A model generated the notes under the pieces. It made no database searches, was not told where the DNA came from, and saw only the letters and a list, made by a program, of their open reading frames with translations. From Hominenteromicrobium mulieris (GTDB taxonomy: Bacteria; Bacillota; Clostridia; Oscillospirales; Acutalibacteraceae), in contig JAJJOY010000006.1 of the NCBI GenBank assembly GCA_021029595.1, positions 1 through 64,000 of the forward strand: 64,000 bases of DNA, read 5' to 3'. The stretch's first letter is position 1, and every line of letters starts with the position of its first letter. A program made the translations under genes and the position numbers. Positions 57,653-64,000 of this stretch are shown here, in pieces.

Positions 57653-58489
57653 ATGGCTGTATTTCGCGTTGAACGGACGCGGGATTACACGGTGATGTGC
57701 AACCATCACCTGAAAGACAGCAATCTTTCCCTGAAAGCCAAGGGGCTGCTCTCCATGATGCTCTCCCTCCCCGACGAGTGGAACTACACCACGCGGGGGC
57801 TTGCTGCGATCTGCAAGGAGGGCGTGGACGCCATCGGGAAAACGCTCAAGGAGCTGGAGCTGGCAGGCTACATCATCCGCCGTCAGCTTCGCGGCAAGGA
57901 CGGGCGCATTTCCGACACGGAATACACCATCTTTGAGAAGCCCCGAAAGCCCTCTCCACCGGGTACGGCATCACCAGATACGGAAAACCCGTATCTGGAT
58001 AACCCAGATGCGGAGGAACCGGATACGGATAATCCCGCGCAATTAAATACTAAGAAATCTAATACTCAAAAATCAAATACTGATCTATCAAGCACTCATT
58101 CATTCTTTCTGCCTGCGGCGGACGGAATGACGGACGGGCTTGAGAAAAAAGCAGAGATCAGAGAGCAAATCGAATACGACATTCTCTGTCAGCAGTATGA
58201 CCGGATGCAGCTCGATGAGCTGGCGGAGATCATGCTGGAGGTCGCTATGAACCGCAGCCCCACGGTCAAGATCGGGCGGGATGCGGAGTATCCCACCGGC
58301 TTCGTCCAACAGCGCTTTGAAAAGATCACCTCCATGCACATCGAAAAGGTTATGGACGGTATCCGCGAGAACACCACCCGCGTCTGGAATACGAAAGCCT
58401 ATCTCATGGCGGCGCTGTTCAATTCCGTTTCCACCATCGACAACCACTATGCCATGCTGGTCAATCACGATTTTCACGGCGGCCCCTAA
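57653..58489 (+). CDS. helix-turn-helix/DUF6017 replication-type protein
   Basis: A 278-residue protein. The N-terminal winged-helix segment (TRDYTVMCNHHLKDSNLSLKAKGLLSMMLSLPDEWNYTTRGLAAICKEG) is like DnaD/RepA-type initiators. A Pro/Thr/Asn-rich linker follows. The C-terminal DUF6017-like domain is YDRMQLDELAEIMLEVAMNRSPTVKIG...FVQQRFEKITSMHIEKVMDG...NTKAYLMAALFNS. It probably recruits replication proteins to the excised element. The start follows AAAGGA. Confidence 0.83.
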   Translation: MAVFRVERTRDYTVMCNHHLKDSNLSLKAKGLLSMMLSLPDEWNYTTRGLAAICKEGVDAIGKTLKELELAGYIIRRQLRGKDGRISDTEYTIFEKPRKPSPPGTASPDTENPYLDNPDAEEPDTDNPAQLNTKKSNTQKSNTDLSSTHSFFLPAADGMTDGLEKKAEIREQIEYDILCQQYDRMQLDELAEIMLEVAMNRSPTVKIGRDAEYPTGFVQQRFEKITSMHIEKVMDGIRENTTRVWNTKAYLMAALFNSVSTIDNHYAMLVNHDFHGGP

Positions 58490-58535
58490 AGGCCGCTTTT
58501 TCATGCCCGATTCCGGGAGAAAGGATTTGATACCG

Positions 58536-58883
58536 ATGAAACGTCCCCTTGCCTACATCACCGCTCCGTGGAGCGAAAATGAGTTTGAGAACACCGAAAA
58601 CGCCGCCAAGTATTGCAGGGCGGTCTATGATGCGGGCTTTTCGCCCGTCTGCCCCGCGCTGTTTCTGCCGCTGTTCCTGCGCGATGAGATTCCGCAGGAG
58701 CATAAGGACGGCATCGACATGGCACGGGAATATCTGCGCCGCGCTCGTGTGCTGGTGGTTTGCGGCAGCACCGTGGATGAAAGCGTGAAAAACGACATCG
58801 CCGTGGCCGAGCGCCTGCGGATCACCGCCACCACGCTGGACGGCATCCTGACCGTCAAGGGACAGGGGCGCAGAAATGAATAA
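58536..58883 (+). CDS. DUF4406/nucleoside 2-deoxyribosyltransferase-like protein
   Basis: A 115-residue Rossmann-like protein: LAYITAPWSENEFENTENAAKYCRAVYDAGFSPVCPALFLPLFL, then ARVLVVCGSTVDESVKNDIAVAERLRI. The fold resembles nucleoside deoxyribosyltransferases, and DUF4406 proteins are frequent cargo of phages and conjugative elements. The Glu in VDESVKND sits at the position of the catalytic residue. The role is unproven. Confidence 0.8.
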   Translation: MKRPLAYITAPWSENEFENTENAAKYCRAVYDAGFSPVCPALFLPLFLRDEIPQEHKDGIDMAREYLRRARVLVVCGSTVDESVKNDIAVAERLRITATTLDGILTVKGQGRRNE

Positions 58884-58965
58884 GCATCTTCTGCACCGGC
58901 TGGTGGTTCCGCCTTAGTGTCCCGGCGTTCTCCCTGCAAATCGAAGGAAAGGAGCGTGATAAGTC

Positions 58966-59442
58966 ATGCAGGAAGAAGTTGAACAGAGAATCGTATCCCT
59001 GATGATCTCCTGCGGAAAGCTGGGTGAACAGGAATTTCGCAAGGCCGTTGCCAAGCTGCTGGAGCAGCTAAAAAACGACCATCAGAAATATCAGCACGGC
59101 AAGGCCAACCCCCACGGGAAAATGACCGTCAAGCAGCTTGCCGCCAAGGATAAGGGATTGCAGAGCATTGAAGTCACCGATCAGAATATCGGCTCATTCA
59201 ACCGGATCGCCCGGAAGTATGGCATTGACTTCGCTCCATTCAAGGTCAAGGGCGAAAAGCGGTACATGGTGTTCTTCAAAGCACCGGACGCCGACGCTAT
59301 GACCGCCGCGTTCAAGGAATATACCGCCAAGCAGGTCAGAAAGGCGGAGCGCCCTTCGGTGCTGGAAAAGCTGCAACACTTCAAGTCGCTCATTCAGGCG
59401 GCTGTGGTGGACAGGACAAAGCGGAAGGAGCTGGAACGATGA
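58966..59442 (+). CDS. PcfB-family conjugation protein (DUF3801)
   Basis: A 158-residue protein of the PcfB/DUF3801 family: EQEFRKAVAKLLEQLKNDHQ, GKMTVKQLAAKDKGLQSIEVTDQNIGSFNRIARKYGIDFAPFKVK and the Lys/Glu-rich end. PcfB-type proteins work with the coupling protein in type IV transfer. The gene overlaps the virD4-like start by four bases. AAAGGAGCG precedes its ATG. Confidence 0.88.
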   Translation: MQEEVEQRIVSLMISCGKLGEQEFRKAVAKLLEQLKNDHQKYQHGKANPHGKMTVKQLAAKDKGLQSIEVTDQNIGSFNRIARKYGIDFAPFKVKGEKRYMVFFKAPDADAMTAAFKEYTAKQVRKAERPSVLEKLQHFKSLIQAAVVDRTKRKELER

Positions 59443-61226
59443 AGCAAATAAACGTCAAAAAGCTCATTCTTCCCAACATTCCGTATGTGTTCATCGCGTT
59501 GCTGGCCACCAAGGTCAGCGAGGCGGTGCGGCTGGCTCCCGGTTCGGACGCTTCCACGAAGCTGCTGAACATTATGACCGGCCTGAACACGGCGTTCCAC
59601 TCCCTTGTCCCCAGCTTTCACCCCATTGACCTGTGCGTGGGCGTTGCCGCCGCCATTGCCATTCGGCTGGCGGTCTATATCAAGGGCAAAAACGCAAAGA
59701 AATTTCGCAAAAATCTGGAGTACGGCAGCGCCCGTTGGGGAACCGCCGAGGACATCAAGCCCTACGTCAATCCCGCATTTGAGAACAACATCATTCTCAC
59801 GCAGACGGAGCGGCTGACGATGAATAGCCGCCCCAAAGACCCGAAAACGGCGCGGAATAAAAATGTCCTGATCGTCGGCGGCAGCGGTTCGGGCAAGACC
59901 CGCTTTTGGTTGAAGCCCAATCTGCTGCAATGCACCTCAAAAACCTATCCCACCAGCTTTGTCGTCACCGATCCCAAAGGGGACATCGTGGTTTCCTGCG
60001 GCCATGCGCTGCAAAAGAACGGGTATCAGATCATGATTCTCAATTCCCTGAACTTCAAGAAGTCCATGCACTACAACCCGTTCGCCTACATCCACTCGGA
60101 AAAGGACATTTTGAAGCTGGTCACGACGCTGATCGCCAACACCAAGGGCGAGGGCAAAGCCGGTGACGATTTCTGGGTGAAAGCGGAAACGCTGCTCTAC
60201 ACCGCCCTCATTGGGTACATCCACTATGAAGCGCCGGTGGAGGAACAGAACTTCTCCACGCTCATTGAATTTATCAATGCGATGGAGGTGCGTGAGGACG
60301 ATGAGGACTTCAAAAATCCGGTGGACTTGATGTTCGACGAGCTGAAAAAGCGCAAGCCAGACCACTTCGCCGTCCGCCAATATGCCAAATTCAAGCTAAG
60401 TGCCGGCAAGACCGCGAAAAGCATACTTATTTCCTGCGGCGCACGGCTTGCACCCTTTGACATTCAGGAGCTTCGGGAACTGACGGCCTATGACGAGCTG
60501 CAACTGGACACGCTGGGCGACCGGAAAACCGCCCTGTTCATCATCATGTCTGATACGGACGATACCTTTAACTTTCTCATTTCCATGTGCTATACCCAGC
60601 TATTCAACCTGTTGTGTGAAAAGGCCGACGATGTGTACGGCGGACGCTTGCCGGTTCATGTCCGCTGCCTGATCGACGAGGCCGCGAATATCGGGCAGAT
60701 ACCGAGGCTTGAGAAGCTGGTAGCGACAATCCGTTCCAGAGAAATCTCCTGCTGCCTTGTCTTACAGGCACAGAGCCAGCTCAAAGCCCTGTATAAAGAC
60801 AGCGCGGATACGATCATCGGCAACATGGACTGTTCCATCTTTTTGGGTGGAAAGGAACCCGGTACGCTGAAAGAGCTGGCGGCGGCGCTGGGCAAGGAAA
60901 CCATCGACAGCTATAACACCGGCGAGAGCCGTGGCCGCGAGGTTTCCCATTCGCTGAACTATCAGAAATTGGGCAAGGAGCTGATGAGCGTGGATGAGCT
61001 TGCCGTGCTGGATGGCGGCAAGTGCATCTTGCAGCTTCGCGGCGTCCGCCCGTTTCTGTCCAATAAATATGATCTCACCAAGCACCCCCTCTACCGCTGT
61101 ACAGCGGATTATGACAAGAAATACGCCTTTGACATAGAGCGTTTTCTGTCCCATCGCCTCAAGCTCAAGCCGGATGATGCAGTTGAGGTGTATCAGGCAG
61201 ACCTTTCCGGTGAACCTGTCGCCTGA
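59439..61226 (+). CDS. VirD4/TraG-family type IV coupling protein
   Basis: A 595-residue ATPase. Two N-terminal TM helices (NIPYVFIALLATKVSEAV and HPIDLCVGVAAAIAIRLAVYIKG) precede the Walker A IVGGSGSGKTRFWLKPNLLQ; Walker B is around VRCLIDEAANIGQIPRLEKLVATIRSREI. It couples the relaxase-DNA complex to the mating pore at the membrane. Full length for the clostridial class. Confidence 0.95.
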   Translation: MKQINVKKLILPNIPYVFIALLATKVSEAVRLAPGSDASTKLLNIMTGLNTAFHSLVPSFHPIDLCVGVAAAIAIRLAVYIKGKNAKKFRKNLEYGSARWGTAEDIKPYVNPAFENNIILTQTERLTMNSRPKDPKTARNKNVLIVGGSGSGKTRFWLKPNLLQCTSKTYPTSFVVTDPKGDIVVSCGHALQKNGYQIMILNSLNFKKSMHYNPFAYIHSEKDILKLVTTLIANTKGEGKAGDDFWVKAETLLYTALIGYIHYEAPVEEQNFSTLIEFINAMEVREDDEDFKNPVDLMFDELKKRKPDHFAVRQYAKFKLSAGKTAKSILISCGARLAPFDIQELRELTAYDELQLDTLGDRKTALFIIMSDTDDTFNFLISMCYTQLFNLLCEKADDVYGGRLPVHVRCLIDEAANIGQIPRLEKLVATIRSREISCCLVLQAQSQLKALYKDSADTIIGNMDCSIFLGGKEPGTLKELAAALGKETIDSYNTGESRGREVSHSLNYQKLGKELMSVDELAVLDGGKCILQLRGVRPFLSNKYDLTKHPLYRCTADYDKKYAFDIERFLSHRLKLKPDDAVEVYQADLSGEPVA

Positions 61227-61320
61227 CGGCGGCAGCCTGCTTTGACAACGACTCGATGAAACTTCGTGGAAGAAATGTACCCTCCAAAATCTAAAAACAT
61301 ATTTTTCGGAGGTACTATTT

Positions 61321-62333
61321 ATGGCTTTCTTTAATTCTGCTGTTGGTGTTCTTCAGACCCTCGTTGTGGCGCTGGGCGCTGGCCTCGGCATTTGGGGTGC
61401 GATCAATCTGCTGGAGGGCTACGGCAACGACAACCGTGCGATGCGTTCCTGACTGAAAAGGTCAGGCACAGGTCGAAGGACGAATGAAGTCCAAAACCTT
61501 GGAGAACTGATATTTCGATGGATGAAATGAGGGGGGTAACGCCCCGAAGCGTCCACACTAATACTCCGACTGGCATAGGTGCGCAACCGCCGATTGTCAG
61601 AAGCTCGGTGAAGTCGGCAGAGAGATGCCGTAGTTTTGGCTGCAAGGCTGAAATCGAAAGCTGTCCAGAGGTGGATAGCGCATCCTATATGCCGGGTGTC
61701 AGCCGCACATGGTTAGTATGTATGGAAATACTGACGAACTTCTGAATGTACAAGTCTAAACGTTGATACCATCGAAACGGTGGTACTCCTTATACGGAGG
61801 TATTCGTGGACAAGTAAAAATGGTTGTTATGAAAGTCCATGTGCCGTTACAGGCGGCACGATTCGCAAAGAATTGAATACAGGCTTAGAGGAAGAACCTA
61901 AATGCGGCCCATGATAGAAATATCGGAACGCAGGAATCTGAAAACATTTAGCCTGTTGCAAGGCTGCGAGATGGTGGATGGGAATACCTTCGTGAGAAGG
62001 CAATAACCATTCTTTGTTTCAGTGAAAGTAGTGGCGTAGTACCTATGAAGCCGTGAAAAAGTAAACGGTGGAGGAAAGGCCACAAGTCGAATTTGGCAAA
62101 AGAAGTACACACAAAGTGTCGCAAGCCCTGTATGACCAAATTCGATGGAACGCCGTGTGCGGTGAAAGCTGCACGCACGGTGTGGAGCCGGGGAAAAGCT
62201 GGAGATCATATCAAATGCTTACCTATGGCTATCTGGTGCTAAATCTCAGGGCATGAAGCAGCTGATGGCCGGTGGCGGGGTGGCTTTGATTGGCATTACC
62301 CTCGTGCCGCTGCTGTCCGGTCTGTTCGGCTAA
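61321..62333 (+). CDS. Maff2-family membrane protein, split by a group II intron
   Basis: Two exons: 61321-61435 (38 codons plus one base) and 62233-62333. Joined, they give 71 residues ending LVPLLSGLFG, with the junction Asn-Pro-Gly-Ala-Lys restoring the family sequence ...LEGYGNDNPGAKSQGMKQLMAGG. Two TM helices (LQTLVVALGAGLGIWGAINLL and MAGGGVALIGITLVPLLSGLF) fit a small pore subunit, usual between VirD4 and TrbL in these elements. Unspliced, exon 1 would run on only to a stop at 61449-61451 (GAT, CTGA context). GGAGG precedes the ATG. Splicing at the RNA level is therefore needed. Confidence 0.88.
61436..62232 (+). mobile_element. group II intron without reverse transcriptase (797 bases)
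   Basis: Starts GTGCGATG (GUGYG consensus) and ends GGCTAT (AY). Domain V is complete at 62150-62183: 34 bases, lower stem of eight pairs, a two-base CG bulge, and an upper stem closed by a GAAA tetraloop. Candidate EBS1 GGTTGT (61822-61827) pairs with the last six exon bases, ACAACC (61430-61435). Candidate EBS2 TGCCGTAG (61626-61633) pairs with CTACGGCA (61419-61426). Both are in the expected 5'-to-3' order in domain I. No frame in it encodes a maturase; the longest rightward ORF (75 codons) has no RT motif. It must rely on a protein supplied in trans. Confidence 0.92.
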
Positions 62334-62412
62334 TCGGCAGCTCGTTTGCTTCCCGTAAATCCACGGAGGGTGCCGCTTTCGGGCGGCATCCTCCTGAAAG
62401 GAGGGCAACCCT

Positions 62413-63282
62413 ATGGATTTCTTATGGGATAAGATCACGGAATGGCTGAAAGAAATGCTCATCGGCGGTATCGTGAGCAATCTGTCCGGGATGTTCGATG
62501 CGACCAATCAAAAGGTTGCCGAGATCTCCGGTCAGGTGGGCTTATCGCCGCAGGCATGGAACGGCAGCATTTTCAGCATGATACAAAACCTGTCGGAAAC
62601 CGTGATCGTCCCCATCGCAGGCGCAATTCTCGCCTTTGTCATGACGCTGGAACTGATCCAGCTCATTACCGACAAAAATAACCTCAACGACATGGACACA
62701 TGGATATTTTTCAAGTGGGCATTCAAGTCCGCTGCCGCTGTCCTGATCGTGACAAACACATGGACGATTGTGATGGGCGTGTTTGATGCCGCCCAAAGCG
62801 TCGTTGCCAGCGCCTCCGGGCTGATTATCGGCGACACCAGCATCAACATTTCAAGCGTCATGGTGGGTATCGAGGATCGGCTGATGGAAATGGAGTTGGG
62901 GCCGCTGTTCGGCCTGTGGTTCCAGTCGCTGTTCGTTGGCATTACCATGTGGGCGCTGACCATCTGCATTTTCATTATCACATTCGGAAGAATGATTGAA
63001 ATATATCTCGTCACCTCTGTTGCCCCCATCCCAATGGCGACCATGATGGGCAAGGAATGGGGCGGCATGGGACAGAATTACATCCGTTCCCTGCTGGCGC
63101 TGGGCTTCCAAGCATTTCTCATCATCGTCTGCGTTGCCATCTACGCGGTTTTGGTGCAGAACATCGCGCTTGTGGATGACATCATCTACGCCATCTGGAC
63201 TTGCATGGGCTACACGGTGCTGCTGTGCTTCTGCCTGTTCAAAACGAGCAGCCTTGCCAAGTCCGTGTTCAATGCGCATTAA
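62413..63282 (+). CDS. TrbL/VirB6-like conjugal transfer membrane protein
   Basis: A 289-residue membrane protein with about six TM helices. It starts MDFLWDKITEWLKEMLIGGIVSNLSGMF and has LSETVIVPIAGAILAFVMTLELIQLI and the block FGRMIEIYLVTSVAPIPMATMMGKEWGGMGQNYIRSLLALGFQAF, typical of the Gram-positive TrbL/VirB6-like family. It is a likely inner-membrane part of the mating channel. AAAGGAGGG precedes the ATG. Confidence 0.88.
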   Translation: MDFLWDKITEWLKEMLIGGIVSNLSGMFDATNQKVAEISGQVGLSPQAWNGSIFSMIQNLSETVIVPIAGAILAFVMTLELIQLITDKNNLNDMDTWIFFKWAFKSAAAVLIVTNTWTIVMGVFDAAQSVVASASGLIIGDTSINISSVMVGIEDRLMEMELGPLFGLWFQSLFVGITMWALTICIFIITFGRMIEIYLVTSVAPIPMATMMGKEWGGMGQNYIRSLLALGFQAFLIIVCVAIYAVLVQNIALVDDIIYAIWTCMGYTVLLCFCLFKTSSLAKSVFNAH

Positions 63283-63295
63283 CGGGGGTGATACC

Positions 63296-63736
63296 ATGCT
63301 GACGCTCACGCCCGTTACCCTTGCAACAGCGAACGCATTTGTCAATGCGCATCACCGGCACCATAAGGCAACTGCGGGGCATAAGTTTTCCATCGGCTAT
63401 GCCAAGGATGGAGAGCTTGTCGGCGTTGCAATCGTAGGCCGTCCGGTGAGCCGGTATCTGGATGATGGCTGGACATTGGAGGTCAATCGCCTTTGCACCA
63501 CCGGTGAGAAGAACGCTTGCAGCATCCTTTATGCCGCATCCGCGCGGGCGGCAAAGGCAATGGGGTACCGCAAGATCATCACCTATACGCTGGATAGCGA
63601 GAGCGGCAGCAGCCTCCGTGCTGTTGGCTGGAGCTGTGCAGGATTAGCTGGTGGGAAATGCTGGACAGGCAGCCGCAAGCCAGCCTCCGCTTTGTACCCG
63701 GCGCAGATGAAACTTCGATATGAAAAGCTCTTGTAA
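63296..63736 (+). CDS. XF1762-family protein (GNAT-like fold)
   Basis: A 146-residue protein: LTPVTLATANAFVNAHHRHHKATAGHKFSIGYAKDGELVGVAIVGRPVSRYLDD, WTLEVNRLCTTGEKNACSILYAASARAAKAMGYRKIITYTL and GSSLRAVGWSC near the end. The layout resembles an acetyltransferase fold, and the family is regularly found in this exact place in clostridial conjugative elements and in phages. The target is unknown. ATG 63296 has GGGGGTG upstream. Confidence 0.83.
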   Translation: MLTLTPVTLATANAFVNAHHRHHKATAGHKFSIGYAKDGELVGVAIVGRPVSRYLDDGWTLEVNRLCTTGEKNACSILYAASARAAKAMGYRKIITYTLDSESGSSLRAVGWSCAGLAGGKCWTGSRKPASALYPAQMKLRYEKLL

Positions 63737-63749
63737 AGGGGGGATTTCT

Positions 63750-64000
63750 ATGGCCTATGTCAATGTCCCAAAGGACTTAACCAAAGTAAAGACCAAGGTG
63801 CTGTTCAATCTCACGAAACGGCAGCTCATTTGCTTCGGAAGCGGCTCGCTCATCGGCGTACCGCTTTTCTTCTTGCTCAAGGGCAGCATTGGCACCAGCC
63901 CCGCCGCAATGGTGATGATGGTGGTGATGATCCCGGCCATGCTGTTCGCCATGTATGAAAAGAACGGTCAGCCGCTGGAGGTCGTCATCCGCAACATCTA
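63750..64000 (+). CDS. PrgI-family conjugation protein (partial, cut by the window end)
   Basis: 83 residues visible: MAYVNVPKDLTKVKTKVLFNLTKRQLICFG, then two TM helices (SGSLIGVPLFFLLKGSIG and AAMVMMVVMIPAMLFAMYEK) and the start of the C-terminal tail NGQPLEVVIRNI. PrgI precedes the VirB4-like ATPase in Gram-positive type IV systems. AAGGGGGG lies upstream of the ATG. The gene continues beyond 64000. Confidence 0.88.
   Translation, partial: MAYVNVPKDLTKVKTKVLFNLTKRQLICFGSGSLIGVPLFFLLKGSIGTSPAAMVMMVVMIPAMLFAMYEKNGQPLEVVIRNI

Larger units (their letters stand above)
54195..64000 (+). mobile_element. integrative conjugative element, Tn1549/CTn-like, left part (continues beyond the window)
   Basis: A run of rightward genes in the order known from clostridial conjugative transposons: ParB-like, small unknown proteins, PAPS-reductase-like, HTH/DUF6017, DUF4406, PcfB, VirD4, Maff2, TrbL-like, XF1762, PrgI. 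The left edge is inferred from the abrupt end of the integrase fragment and the near-repeat at 54198 and 54318. No relaxase or recombinase lies in the window; they should follow downstream. Confidence 0.88.

Noticed and set aside
61518-61745. 75-codon frame inside the group II intron
   Set aside because: No reverse transcriptase or maturase motif and no ribosome-binding site; it lies in domain I.

Overview
The window looks like chromosome of an anaerobic, endospore-forming Firmicute. The 16S 5' fragment, the sporulation operon spoIIAA-spoIIAB-sigF, ferredoxin-type redox enzymes and 2-hydroxyacyl-CoA dehydratase/activase proteins point to Clostridia. Oscillospiraceae (Clostridium cluster IV) is my best but tentative guess, made from memory of 16S signatures and of intergenic repeats. 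Gene density is high, and most intergenic gaps hold readable sigma-A promoters (17-base spacers) or intrinsic terminators.

Layout. 1-609: 5' end of a leftward 16S gene with leader and promoter. 0.8-3.2 kb: metA, a HAD phosphatase and a GNAT acetyltransferase. 3.1-8.7 kb (leftward): the sigma-F module, then valS-folC. 9-15.2 kb: an SH3b-rich NlpC/P60 wall hydrolase, a PucR/CdaR-type regulator and ftsE-ftsX-M23 peptidase. 15.3-19.8 kb (leftward): a pseudouridine synthase, a two-subunit ThrE-type exporter and tex. 20-22 kb: a HAD hydrolase, a sugar-phosphate isomerase-like TIM barrel and a small PQ-loop-like membrane protein.

22.1-33.4 kb is the most striking region: a 12-gene leftward operon encoding an LDH-family malate/lactate dehydrogenase, HdrB-HdrC-HdrA, FlxD-FlxC-FlxB-FlxA, a soluble fumarate-reductase-like pair and both subunits of a class I fumarase. 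I read it as one reductive module running oxaloacetate > malate > fumarate > succinate. The NADH-driven, flavin-bifurcating Hdr-Flx assembly would feed the fumarate reductase and reduce ferredoxin in parallel. This is inference from gene order and motifs.

33.8-53.4 kb: a two-component system; a cytidylate-kinase-like protein; NusG-II and ApbE plus a nearby Gx transporter (flavinylation-type set); a SLOG protein; a split dehydratase/activase system; an ATPase; MBL and PHP metallohydrolases; an ECF S component behind a terminator-bearing leader; nagB; DMT and MATE transporters; and a lipoprotein fusing a metal/cobalamin-type binding domain to a peptidoglycan-binding domain. Four intergenic spots (about 33.8, 39.4, 40.1 and 46.0 kb) carry copies of a multi-hairpin repeat whose stems change sequence while keeping their pairing.

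53.8-64 kb: a tRNA-Ser(CGA), a truncated tyrosine integrase, then the left part of a Tn1549/CTn-like conjugative element (ParB-like, HTH/DUF6017, DUF4406, PcfB, VirD4, Maff2, TrbL-like, XF1762, PrgI) that continues past the window. Its maff2 gene is split by a 797-base group II intron with no reverse transcriptase; domain V and both exon-binding sequences can be read directly.
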